Below are positions 20,033-29,825 of a DNA stretch of 64,000 nt, one piece after another (positions within the stretch are counted from its first letter, which is position 1; each line of letters starts with the position of its first letter). The stretch covers positions 744,001 through 808,000 of the forward strand of contig JAFFSR010000280.1 of the NCBI GenBank assembly GCA_017163975.1, read 5' to 3'. This DNA is from Anastatus disparis. Its lineage: Eukaryota > Arthropoda > Insecta > Hymenoptera > Eupelmidae. A model generated the notes under the pieces. That model ran no database searches. It saw only the letters and a list, made by a program, of their open reading frames with translations, and had not been told where the DNA came from. The translations under genes were made by a program, and so were the position numbers.

Positions 20033-23000
20033 GTATCGAAAATCTATTTCACGAAAGATCACAACACCGAAAACCATTTTCACAAAATTGTTAAACCAAC
20101 AAAAAATTTTCTGTTTCTTATTTGCAATATATTTTTATTGCAAACTGATATTATAATGAGAGGAACGTTCCAATATTTAGAAAATTCATTTTTTGTTTGT
20201 GTCAAAAAAACAAGTCCAATTTATTCGTGCAACTATTTCATAATTTTGAAGTTCGAATTTAAGAAAATTTGTACAATAGAAACGCGTAAGCTACTAATAA
20301 TCAATCTATAGAAGTTTGATTATAAAAATATTATCCATTCGACATTCTTAATGAGTCAATCATTTAGAAATTTCTACCAAATGGTTAAACATGCAAATAA
20401 AATAGAAATTTATTTGGCCAAAAATTGCTGACTTATTGGTTGCGGTGTTTTAAAATTTAGTAATTTTCAGTCAAATCAATTTCTATTTTATTTTCATGAT
20501 TATTCGTTTAATACCGATTTTAAAATTATTGAATCATTATGAAATAACAAAAATAAATTCTATGAATTTTGTTAGTATTTCACTTTTATAATTAAAAATT
20601 TTTATTTAATTTATAATTTTTCAACTGATTAAGATATGATCTTTTATTTAATGTTACAAAAGTTTAACGGTATTATGAATAATTTAAAAAAATTATTTAG
20701 AATCAAATTAATTCACCATGTTGATATGTATTTGTAATTCAAATGCAAATTTAAAAATTCCAAAACTAAAAAAATGTTTCATGTTGCTCATTTATTTTAT
20801 CTAAAGAAGAGTATCGCATAGAAATATTATATCTTTAAAAAAATTAGTATAAATCCACAGATCATAAAACTACAACTTTCTTCTTATATAAAAGTACGTT
20901 TTAAATTTGCAAGAAAATATTACTCTTTTTTTACTTATTAAATAAAATCAAAGATATTAATTTAAATAAAAATTTATGTGACATGAAAATCTCAAAATAT
21001 CATCAACCCATAACTTTAATCAATAATAGACAGATGCTATAAATTACGTTCTGTTAATTGTACCCAAAAAAACGCTATTTAGAAATCAGGACCAATAATT
21101 TTTAACATTCTTTTTTTAGTCATTCAAAAACAAAAGTATATCATAAATCTTTTTACTAAAAATCACCTACTACACAACATCAGCTTATAAAATGTCTATC
21201 ACACCGCTACTACATCGCGTAATACCTCTAGAAACGAGAAACAATTTATACACACAAAATACTCCATCGATTAATAATCTCACATTCTAAATATGACAAT
21301 GTGCGATTAAATCAGAATTAATAATCGATTGAAAAAAAATAACCATCGATCAATTCTTTTCAGCAAATTTTATTTTGTCTTTGTCATTTTAGTTGCGAAA
21401 GATAATGTAAAAAAAAAGGAACTTCTATATGATTGCTTTAGTTCTCGATTACAAAATAATCGAAAGTTATTATTATGCACATGTATATACAAATACTAAA
21501 TGAAAAAATCGTTGCAAATTAAATACGACTTATAATGTATGTACGTATAAAAATCACAGCTGGTGATCGGAAGTTTTTTTATGAAATTATTATAATGCGT
21601 GAAAGAGATATAAAAAGTCATTATAATTATTTGTAATTAACTGATGATGAACAGACTTGATGAAAATAGTAATTAATCAATTTGAAAAATGAAGATGTTA
21701 TTGAAAACCAAAATGTTATATAAATATTAATATATATGTTAATATTTAAAATGACATGATTTCTGAATTTTCCTAATTAAAAATTTTTTGTATCAATTTA
21801 AAAACTATTAAAATGGAAAAAAGTCAATTCTAAAAAAATTAATTTTTGACATTAAATTCTTAAAAATTATTGGTCAACTCATTTTATCATAAAATAAATA
21901 TATGTATAATATAAAAAATTATATAAATGCTCTATTCCATTCAAATTTTTCAGTATATACTAAGCAAATAAATTTTATAATTACATTAATTTATCTCTTG
22001 CTTGAATACATTAAGTTAAAGTTAAAATTAAATGAAGGTTTTTATTTTCGCCAAATTAGTTACCATTTGTTTCGAGTAAAGGCGTTATTGATCACAAACT
22101 CAATAAAAAAAGGACAAAATTAAAAAAATAATTGATAGCGTATACGTGAAAATATAAATCTTGTATGAACAAAGCTGTTGAAAAAAAACGTAGGAAGCAT
22201 AAATATAAAATCGACAAAGGAAGTGAAAGTGACGTTGACGTATGGTAAATGCTTAAGTACGACAATTTGATGGTTGATTGAATTATCGAGTTTAAATGTA
22301 AACGATGTCGAAACGCGAACTTATAAACTATTCAATACACTAAAGCACGCACACACTTTTCGTATATACACATGCGTATAGTAATATTAAAACTATTTTT
22401 TTCAATATATATTACAAAGCTAATAAACGTCCTTTGAAAAAAGGTAATTATTTAAAGTGCTGATTTGGCTTTCATTTTTTTTCAATGATTGATTGTCTCG
22501 CGGTTTTTTAGATATGTTAATGAGCTTTTATTATAGATCATAAAATTTATATAAAATATTGTTTCAAAGTTACCGTTGAAATGAATGTAAAGAGTTTGTT
22601 AAACTTTTCATAAAATTTTTTAAATATACATTTACGATATATGCAACGATACAATACGTAACCAATAATAATTTGCTTAGTTACCTTTTGCTTAGAGTAA
22701 CTGATATTATCAAACAATAATAATAACTTATGTAAAATTTCTATTCGTAGACTGGTATTGAAATTTAGCTAGGAAAAAATATCTAAAAAATATAAACTAT
22801 AAACTTAAACTTGTACAAAATTGTTTCTTTACTTATTTTTATTGATTTATTTTTAATTAACAGACAGAGAATATCCAATACAAATTAATATCAATAATGC
22901 AATAATACAATAAAAGTAAGTAGCATAATGTAATGCAAAATAACAAAAATAATGAAAAAAAATATAATAAAAAACTATAAAGCAAAGAGTAATTTTTTAT

Positions 23001-23091
23001 TTTTAAAAAGTGTGAATTAGAGAGCAAAAAGCTTTTATTTATAAAAAGTATAAAAAATTGCATAAGAGTAAAAAGACGATTTGAGTAAAAA

Positions 23092-23217
23092 TACGAGAGA
23101 TGTTTTTTTACGTATAAATATGAAAAAGCTAGATTTATACCAATAAACTTAATGGTACGAGAGATTTTTTTTTACGTATAAATATGAAAAAGCTAGATTT
23201 ATACCAATAAACTTAAT
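23092..23217 (+). repeat. Two-copy tandem duplication, 64-bp unit
   Basis: The unit beginning TACGAGAGAT and containing TTACGTATAAATATGAAAAA and TATACCAATAAACTTAA occurs at 23092-23155 and again at 23156-23217, nearly identical. This is a recent local duplication about 700 bp upstream of the first IR gene. No function is visible. Confidence 0.85.
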
Positions 23218-23901
23218 AGATTGGAAAAATAGCATTGTTTGGCAGAACCATAAATGGACACATATTTATCTTACATGATCCGCCAAAATAACACAAATAA
23301 TTTAATTAAAATCCTTGAATTTGAGCTTTATTGCATTAAAAAATATTAGTTTGTCAAAAGTTATTAATAATTAAAAATAAAGATTAAAACTGTATTAAAA
23401 ATTTTCCATTTCAGCCCATGTAATAAATATAATCTTCATAAATTTTGAATCTCCATTTTTGATTGTTAATAACTTTTGAACAAATTGATATCATTTGTGA
23501 TTTTCGCACAAGTCTTTATATTTTGCTAGGTTTGTAATACTTTTGATTTTAATATTTATGAAAATGATCAAAAACAGTGCTAAAAAACTTCATCGAAATG
23601 CGCATTCTATTTGTTACATTGGTTAACGTTAATCAATATGCACTATACCCTAAGTATACTACTTTTTATGCATTATGCCAATGTTATTATTTTCCATTAG
23701 TTATAATATGATGTGTTTAGATAAAATCACTGATAATCATCGGGTCATAATACGTTACACCAATATTCGTTACCTCACTTCTTTTCAAATTTCTTTTTGA
23801 TAAAATTAATAGTAAAAAGCAGGTAGTCGTCTAAATCAAATATTGTGAATAATTTGTTTGTAAATTTAATAAAAATAGTATTACTAAATTTTGTCTAAAT
23901 A
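23218..23901. other. Upstream flank of IR copy 1, homologous to flank of IR copy 2
   Basis: From about 23480 onward this stretch aligns in order with about 38430-38934 upstream of the second IR: a TGTGATxTTCGCACAA word, a CAAAAxxACTTCATC-type word, TTTATGCAT..AATGTTA..TTATT, CCATTAGTT and the 27-bp block at 23723. No exon is present. It is the candidate 5' regulatory region of the receptor. Confidence 0.6.
23723..23749 (+). promoter_or_regulatory. Conserved promoter block of IR copy 1
   Basis: AAAATCACTGATAATCATC followed by G-GGTCATA is repeated with one substitution upstream of the paralogous IR at 38709-38735, in similarly diverged surroundings. It lies about 150 bp before the start codon. 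It contains GATAA- and homeodomain-like AATCAT cores. A shared transcription factor site is inference. Confidence 0.45.
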
Positions 23902-25659
23902 ATGTTGATGTATCGCTACATATTGATAATATTATTGGGCGTAAATATTTTAGCCTATGCCACACAAAGAAGTTGGATGATTATTTTGAAGCATCAACTT
24001 ATTACACATTTGAAACCTTGCACAATATTAATATTTATAAATGGTTCTACAAAAGTTACACATGAGCAGAAATATGTTTTTCAGACTTTAATTAATGAAT
24101 TTCCAAGTATAACAATTGATTTGTCTACCTATGAAATCAGAAGCAATAATGATATTTCCGAAATTACAGTTTCAGTTGTTAACAGTGAAAATGCACCTCT
24201 GCACATTATATTGCACCAAGAAATTAATGATTGGCGAAACTTTTTGGATATGTTGGATCAAATATCCATTTCACGTAAACATAGATTGACAAAATGTTTG
24301 ATAATTTATTTTGACAATATTGAACTATCAGAAAAAAAATTATTAGAAAAAATTTTTCAATATACTTGGTACATGAAACTTTTAGACTTTTCTGTGCTAA
24401 AAATTAGCGATAATCAAGAATTAATTTACAGTTTTAATCCATTTTTTAATGTGTTAAATAAAACTAAGTTCAATTTTGGAGTTGATATTTTTCCCCATAA
24501 ACTTGACAATGCCAATGGTTACCAATTAAAATTACTTGAATATCAATTTAAAGAATTAAAATCTGCACCACATTATCTCTTTTACATTAATTTAGTTAAA
24601 TTAGTGGCAAAAGTCGTGAATTTAACACGCACCTTTCCTATGTCTGTTGGTGATGATACCGATAACCTTGTACAACAGGTTAATACAGGTTTCAACAATG
24701 GTAGTATAGATATGATACCTTTACCTGCATCGTTTGAATTTACACCAAAAGTTACTATTGAAGATATTGGACAGAACTGTGACGAATACGTGGCGTTGGT
24801 ACCAATTATAAGTTCTACTAAATTAAATATATCTCCTGGTGTTATAGTCCTCGTAATTGTACCAACAATTGTAGTGGCTTTGATATTTGTTGCAAAGGCA
24901 TCGAAAATAACAAGCAATAAATGGAAAATATTTCAAGTTTTACAAATCCTTCTTAAAATACCAATTTATGGAAATATACGTAAATCGAATGATAAAATAT
25001 TTTTTCTAACTTTTGTAGCTATATCTATGTACTATGATCAAATTTTTTATCAAGAAATTTATAATATCAACATCAGCAAAGAAGACATACCATTTGAAAC
25101 TATAAAAGATTTAAAAAATTCTAAATTATCTATATTGGTCAATAATATTATTCGGAGACTACTTTTGATTGGTAATGACGATAAGGAAGCTCATGATTTG
25201 ATAAACAATGCTAAAGCAGAGTCTACAAATGAAACATGTACAAAAAAATTAAGAAAAAATTCAGAAATTATTTGTTTAACAAGTAAATGGTATGCAGAAC
25301 ACATTTGTGAGAAGTATCGCAATACTGATGGATCGCCGAAAATGAAATTAGGTCCCAAATTATCATGCGTAAAAAATTACTTTCTGTTTACAAATAAATT
25401 TCCATTTGTGGAAAAATTTCGAAATATTTTTTTGAAAATAAGAGAATCAGGTTGTTGGCGCTCATTTGATTTTCAAAAGAAACAAAATGCAAGTAAATAT
25501 TTCGATGGAAAAGGAAAAAAAACGGAAAGTATTAGTAATATTTCGCTACCACTTTCATGGATTTTGATCTTTGGGTCTTGTATATCTATTGTTACTTTTT
25601 TTATTGAGGTAATAAATCAAAATGAGAAAATATGGAACTGTATTAAAATCTTTCGATAA
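23902..25659 (+). CDS. Divergent ionotropic receptor (IR), intronless, copy 1
   Basis: 585 residues. Order of parts: hydrophobic signal peptide (1-20), a long divergent extracellular N-terminal region, an S1 lobe (about 195-300, GYQLKLLEYQFKEL), TM1 (about 312-333), the pore/cytoplasmic stretch, TM2 (about 366-386, FFLTFVAISMYYDQIFYQEI), then the IR-typical PFETIKDLKNSKL at the start of S2, FRNIFLKIRESGCW late in S2, and TM3 (about 549-570, PLSWILIFGSCISIVTFFIE). This is the ligand-gated channel architecture of insect divergent IRs (iGluR-related chemoreceptors), expected in the dendritic membrane of chemosensory neurons. The canonical glutamate-binding R..T..D/E set is not recognisable, as usual for divergent IRs. 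No introns. It aligns end to end with the paralog at 38935-40683. Confidence 0.85.
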   Translation: MLMYRYILIILLGVNILAYATQRSWMIILKHQLITHLKPCTILIFINGSTKVTHEQKYVFQTLINEFPSITIDLSTYEIRSNNDISEITVSVVNSENAPLHIILHQEINDWRNFLDMLDQISISRKHRLTKCLIIYFDNIELSEKKLLEKIFQYTWYMKLLDFSVLKISDNQELIYSFNPFFNVLNKTKFNFGVDIFPHKLDNANGYQLKLLEYQFKELKSAPHYLFYINLVKLVAKVVNLTRTFPMSVGDDTDNLVQQVNTGFNNGSIDMIPLPASFEFTPKVTIEDIGQNCDEYVALVPIISSTKLNISPGVIVLVIVPTIVVALIFVAKASKITSNKWKIFQVLQILLKIPIYGNIRKSNDKIFFLTFVAISMYYDQIFYQEIYNINISKEDIPFETIKDLKNSKLSILVNNIIRRLLLIGNDDKEAHDLINNAKAESTNETCTKKLRKNSEIICLTSKWYAEHICEKYRNTDGSPKMKLGPKLSCVKNYFLFTNKFPFVEKFRNIFLKIRESGCWRSFDFQKKQNASKYFDGKGKKTESISNISLPLSWILIFGSCISIVTFFIEVINQNEKIWNCIKIFR

Positions 25660-26399
25660 GCTATAATTTTTAGAGAAAACAACATCAATTGATATTGATA
25701 AATCATATCTACGGAATTACCAATGATAGTTCAGTGATATTAAACAAATTCAGAACCATTGATCTCAAATAATAATAGTAAAAAAATAAGTATTGGTTTT
25801 AATTGATTTGATAATAATTAAAAATAAAAAAATACTGATTAGTTGCTTCATCTACTTAAACCCAGAATTAATGAGATCAAGACATGGTACCTAACTGCAA
25901 ATGATTAGCAAAAGTCGTCAAATCCAAGAATGAAGGAAACAATAACTATGGGATAATTAGCATCGAGATCACGGGTAGCAACTAGCCAAAAAAAAATTTA
26001 AGATTTTGAAGAAATGAATAAAGAAAACAAAAATAGTAGTAATATCTTGTAATTCTCATGACTTTAAATTATTGTATTCTGTAAATTTATTGCTGTTTTC
26101 ATTACTGAATTGAAAAAAAAAAAGAAAAATCAAAAGAGTTTAAAAATTTATATGTTTATATATTAATATATATAATAATAATTATGCAAATTAGGTATAT
26201 TTATAAATCATAAAGGTCATAAGTTATTTAACTTTGATCAAGAAATTTAAAGCTCATATTAAATTTGACTTTTGATTTGCAAATAAAAACCTATATTTTT
26301 CATCCTTATTGAATTTTTATTAATACTTGTTCCAAGGTCAAATAGTTTTGCATGCACAAACTAATGTATAAATATTTCGTGTATCATTAAAAAATATTA
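25660..26399. other. Downstream flank of IR copy 1
   Basis: The part around 25810-25990 (TACTGATTxxTT..CTTxAAxC.., TAGCAxAAGxCGTCAAA, ATAATTAGCATCGA) aligns with 41265-41425 downstream of IR copy 2, so the duplicated segment extends past both genes. In copy 2 a SINE separates the gene from this block; here there is none. No coding sequence. Confidence 0.6.
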
Positions 26400-26990
26400 G
26401 ATTATGATACTAGTGACATAAGTTGCCTATTATGGTACGACGTATATTAACGCCCGTGAGAAGCTCGTCACAAATGCTACGAGTATCGTACGATATTTTA
26501 TAGCACTACCCAGGAAGAAGCACCGACTGATTTGGACGGTCTGGGCCCGTGATCCATACTGATTCCCAACTGGTCGGTATCCGTTATTAAATCACAACAC
26601 CTAAAAAATTCTTTCTACTTTTTAAAAACCCTTTTTTCGTTTCTGGTATTTCTCGTCTGTTAAATAACTCCTTAACTACGTTTGAGTAGTTCTTCCAACT
26701 TTTGATATTGGAACGATACCTTTCATATTTTGTCCGATATTATCATTTCGATTTATGCTTGTTTCAGTACCGGCATACGTAGGACGGTGACCAATATTTA
26801 GCCATATCAGGCCGTTAATTCAAAGCTGGCAGTTCTTTCATGGGTAACTAGTATAAATCCACTGTCACGCTTGTCTGTAGCATCAGCAATCCATTTATGC
26901 ACTGTGTGGTTAAATAATAATGGACTACTTATGCCATGGATAAGCGTAGCATAAATGAGGATTTATGTCACGCAGAGCTATAATAGTATA
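26400..26990. repeat. Fold-back repeat, family shared with 57790-58085
   Basis: The left part TATGATACTAGTGACATAAG..TATTATGG and the right part TAATGGACTACTTATGCCAT..CATAAATGAGGATTTATGTC recur in the same order at 57790-58085. The two ends are partly inverted relative to each other (AGTGGCATAAAT / ATTTATGTCAC). The central portion here is longer and unrelated to the other copy. Non-coding; probably a MITE-like or fold-back element. Confidence 0.6.
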
Positions 26991-27000
26991 TTTCGGTATT

Positions 27001-27385
27001 AGTGCGATAAAGTGATTTTTTACTCGTGTGGCGGTTTGCGCCCGAGCGAAGCGAGAAATCACTTTCTCGCACGAGTATCGAACACTATTTTTTGACACGA
27101 CGTGTGAGAAGCTCCATTTTCGCACGTGTCACTTTGTACAGCGTGCGTGAAATCGATCTCGCACGGAGTGTCAAAATAGTATTTTTTGACACTCCGTGCG
27201 CGAAGCTCAATTTCGCGCACGCTGTACAAAGTGACACGTGCGAAAATGGAGCTTCTTATACGTCGTGTCAAAAAATATTGTTCGATACTCGTGCGAGAAA
27301 GTGATTTCTCTCTCATGTTGCCTTTCCACCCTCGCTTCGCTCGGGCGCAAACTGCCACACAAGTAAAAAATCACTCTCACGCACT
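27001..27385. repeat. Large near-perfect palindrome (about 180-bp arms)
   Basis: The left arm (27001-27177) and right arm (27183-27385) are inverted copies around a centre reading GTGTCAAAATAGTATTTTTTGACAC. Matching pairs include ACTCGTGTGGCGGTTTGCGC / GCGCAAACTGCCACACAAGT and CTCCATTTTCGCACGTGTCA / its inverse. The right arm has about 25 extra bases near 27308-27332. It is CpG-rich, in sharp contrast to the surroundings. The palindrome produces mirror-image ORFs on both strands (27026-27304 and 27059-27358), which are not genes. Confidence 0.9.
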
Positions 27386-27395
27386 AGTATCGAAA

Positions 27396-27535
27396 AATAC
27401 TATTTTGTGTAACTAGTGCGCGAAATAAGGGATTTGTGCACGAGTGAGAATTTGTCGCCCGAGCAAAGCGAGGGCGCCAAACTTACACGAGTGTCTAATC
27501 CCTTGAGCGCACGTGTTACACATACTATTTTTTGA
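27396..27535. repeat. Second CpG-rich palindrome (about 68-bp arms)
   Basis: The left arm TACTATTTTGTGTAACTAGT..AAGGGATTTGTGCACGAGTG pairs with the right arm CACGAGTGTCTAATCCCTT..CACGTGTTACACATACTATT. The tip of the fold is GCCCGAGCAAAGCGAGGGC. It abuts the larger palindrome and shares its vocabulary. Confidence 0.85.
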
Positions 27536-27660
27536 CTCAAGCTGCGCGAAATTCGATGCGTAAATCGATTATTTTGAACATAAAAATTTGCATAAGTATT
27601 GTATATAATACTTTGATATCGAAAGAGTCAATTATTTATAATAATAATTTACAGTGATTC

Positions 27661-27715
27661 GGCGTAAAAAGGAAGGGGGGCCGGAGGCTTCGGGGGGCGG
27701 AGCCCCCCGCCTCCA
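27661..27715. repeat. G-rich hairpin
   Basis: A very G-rich run (GGAAGGGGGGCCGGAGGC, then CGGGGGGCGG) followed by the complementary GCCCCCCGCCTCC. It can fold as a GGAGGC..GGGGGGC / GCCCCCC..GCCTCC hairpin, or on one strand has several G-runs able to form a quadruplex. Strikingly GC-rich within AT-rich DNA. No coding content. Confidence 0.7.
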
Positions 27716-28082
27716 AAATATAAATAATAATTCATAAAATAAAAAAAACAATATATAAAACAATTAAATTTATATTCCATGAAAATATATTAGATCTCAA
27801 TATGAAAAGATTATTCACATAACTATAAAATAAAGATGAAAATTATTTTCAACTTCACCCATCGATCCATCTACCTACAGAAAATAAATTATGTTATTTT
27901 AATTTTACCTCTATTAGTTCACATACTGTTTCTTATTTCGCGCCCCTTGAATTCATTTTGCGCACGCTGAATCATTTTGCGCACGCTCAACTTATAACGT
28001 GCCTGAACATAGTATTTTGCGTACTCTACAGAGGCGACAGAAATCGAATTTCGCGCACAGAGTGTCAAAATAGTTATTTATG

Positions 28083-28245
28083 TACCTTGGGCGAGCCTTG
28101 CGCAATTACGACCTGAGGACGATATTAACATCGTGGGATAATAAAGTCGAGGCGCGCGAGCGAAGCGAGCGGCCGAGGCTTTATCCCACGATGTAAATAT
28201 CGTCCGAAGGCAGTCATCGTGCAAGGCTTGCCCAGGGTGCTTAAA
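28083..28245. repeat. Third CpG-rich palindrome (about 70-bp arms)
   Basis: The left arm CCTTGGGCGAGCCTTGCGCA..GAGGACGATATTAACATCGT pairs with the right arm ACGATGTAAATATCGTCC..GTGCAAGGCTTGCCCAGGG. The tip contains GCGCGAGCGAAGCGAGCGGC, the same core word as the neighbouring palindromes. Confidence 0.85.
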
Positions 28246-28936
28246 AAATTTTTCATCCCAAGCAAGGGCGCATAAGGGTTTTTAGGTGCAGATGTTTTTT
28301 TACAAATACTTTTATATTTATATAATAAAATTAAAATTATATGGTACTCTTTTTTATTAGAATTTATTAATTTTTGATATTAAAAAAATTAACAATAAAT
28401 AATAAACAAAAAATAATAAAATTAAAAAGAAATAATAACATTGACAATAAATAATAAAATTAACATTATTAAAATCATTCATAATTAACAATATTATTGC
28501 AATTTTATAATTTTATTTTTTTTAATAAATATCCATTTTTTTAAGTAATAAAATTCTGTAGCACAAGCTGTAGCTTGAATACCGAATACAGCTGAACTTG
28601 CAGTTTTGCACTATTGATTCTTTTGTTTTTGATTTAAGTCGAAATATGATAGTGAAAAGTTGCTGTTGGGTTATAATGAACTCAATGCAACCCAGGAGCT
28701 TTATACTTCTAGGCAGTAATGACTGCTATTGCAGCCTAGGAGCTCCTAGCGTGCATCTAACCTATTTATCAATTGAGGACTCTCTGCTCGTAAAAACCTG
28801 AATGCGTCCGCCTGGGATGAAAAATATAAAATTTCGAGCGCGCTCTAATGCTTAGCACATATATTACTTACATATCAGTTAAAATATGATTTGAAAATTA
28901 TAATTAATTAAATTAAACTCATTTAAATTCACCCAC
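28246..28936. other. Non-coding spacer before the LINE
   Basis: AT-rich sequence with A-rich simple stretches (28370-28500), then a slightly GC-richer part (28560-28850) containing CAGGAGCT / AGGAGCTCCTAG repeats of a short word. The ORF at 28598-28801 has no family resemblance. Nothing further is supportable. Confidence 0.5.
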
Positions 28937-28947
28937 AAATAAGTAAT
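28937..28947 (+). repeat. LINE target-site duplication, 5' copy
   Basis: AAATAAGTAAT here is repeated directly after the LINE poly(A) tail at 34970-34980, defining both ends of the insertion. Confidence 0.8.
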
Positions 28948-29212
28948 TCAGTCTTCTACGAGAGCTCGTAGTGAACACACGTGTTTACAACTCTCCGTAT
29001 ATCTTAAACGGTGCTAAGCGTCAATATAGTATAAGTGTAAATTAGTTTGATTCTAAGAACAATCACTTTATCTTTGATGGGAGAACCTCCTCCCGTAAAA
29101 AAGGATATACCAACGTTTGAAGTCAGAAAAACAGAAAACAACAGTTATGCAGATGTGGCCCAAAAGTTTTTGTTTCCAGAAAGAAACCAGGGATTATTAC
29201 TAATGTGCGTAG

Positions 29213-29825
29213 TGTGGCGTAATTGATAGAGCTCTTGCCTTCAACGCGGAGGGTATGGGTTCGAATCCTGGCCAGGTACCTCTAACTTTTTTTTCGAAAG
29301 AAAATAAGTGTATGTGCCATTTATATCGCGACTCTTTAAAAAATCCGACCTCATTGGGTATCGGTTGATTGATGGTTACAAAAGTGGCTGACCATCCATC
29401 GGTAGTCAAAGTTTTCGGTATGGTGGGTCTGACAGTCCTACACTGATAGAAGTCTTAGCAGACAGCCTGCTAAGAGGGGAGGTGTGCAGTCCGCTCATAC
29501 TCAGCGGTAAACAGCAAGAGAAATGTTGGCGTTTTGAATCCCAACGAGCTGCGCGCGCACGGTCGGTGGCTTTCAAAACGCCAACATTTTATTTCTATTT
29601 ACCAAAAGTTTTCAAGCGTACTGCGCACGCTTGTAGTATACTGCGCACTCACACTTCGGCATGCAGTATACAAAAAGTTCTTTCAGTGTAGCCAGATGTA
29701 ATGTGTTAAACAGATGCCAGGCGGGGGACTCCCTCGACTTCACCATATAAAAAAGGTTAATCATATAGAGGACAATATCCTTTATATATTAATCTTTTAT
29801 TTTTTTTTAAATTTAAAGAAAAAAA
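29213..29825 (+). mobile_element. tRNA-derived SINE (family B), copy 1, inside LINE ORF1
   Basis: The tRNA-like head TGTGGCGTAATTGATAGAGC has an A box, and GGTTCGAATCC is a consensus B box. Body blocks CATTGGGTATCGGTTGATTG and CTCCCTCGACTTCACCAT follow, then TATATTAATCTTT and an A-rich tail ending at 29825. Flanking duplication AATGTGCGTAG (29202-29212 and 29826-29836) marks insertion into the coding frame of LINE ORF1. A 248-bp MITE interrupts it. A second copy without the MITE is at 41518-41882. Confidence 0.9.
29441..29688. mobile_element. TA-flanked MITE inside the SINE
   Basis: Terminal inverted repeats CACTGATAGAA and TTCTTTCAGTG (one mismatch), flanked by a TA duplication (29439-29440, 29689-29690), point to the Tc1/mariner type. 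The sister SINE at 41518-41882 shows the empty site (GACAGTC-TA-GCC). The interior has a perfect 18-bp inverted repeat AAATGTTGGCGTTTTGAA / TTCAAAACGCCAACATTT around a GC-rich loop. No coding capacity. Confidence 0.9.

Larger units (their letters stand above)
17017..23091. other. Intergenic AT-rich region between the MDR gene and IR copy 1
   Basis: No coding gene recognised. Supported contents are a hairpin (17564-17717) and one SINE-A copy (19850-20032). Remaining ORFs are short, low-complexity and without family resemblance. Small CpG-containing patches around 18165-18225 and 22235-22390 have no interpretable structure. Confidence 0.6.

Noticed and set aside
24582..24917. 111-codon antisense ORFs in both IR genes (also 39609-39944)
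   Set aside because: Matching shadows of two paralogous genes; conservation is explained by the sense protein.
27026..27358. Two mirror-image ORFs (27026-27304 + and 27059-27358 -) that look like a conserved protein
   Set aside because: They are the same sequence read from both arms of the palindrome; there is no family resemblance or start context.
29213..29285. A true tRNA gene
   Set aside because: Stems do not pair as a cloverleaf and the sequence continues into a SINE body with flanking duplications.
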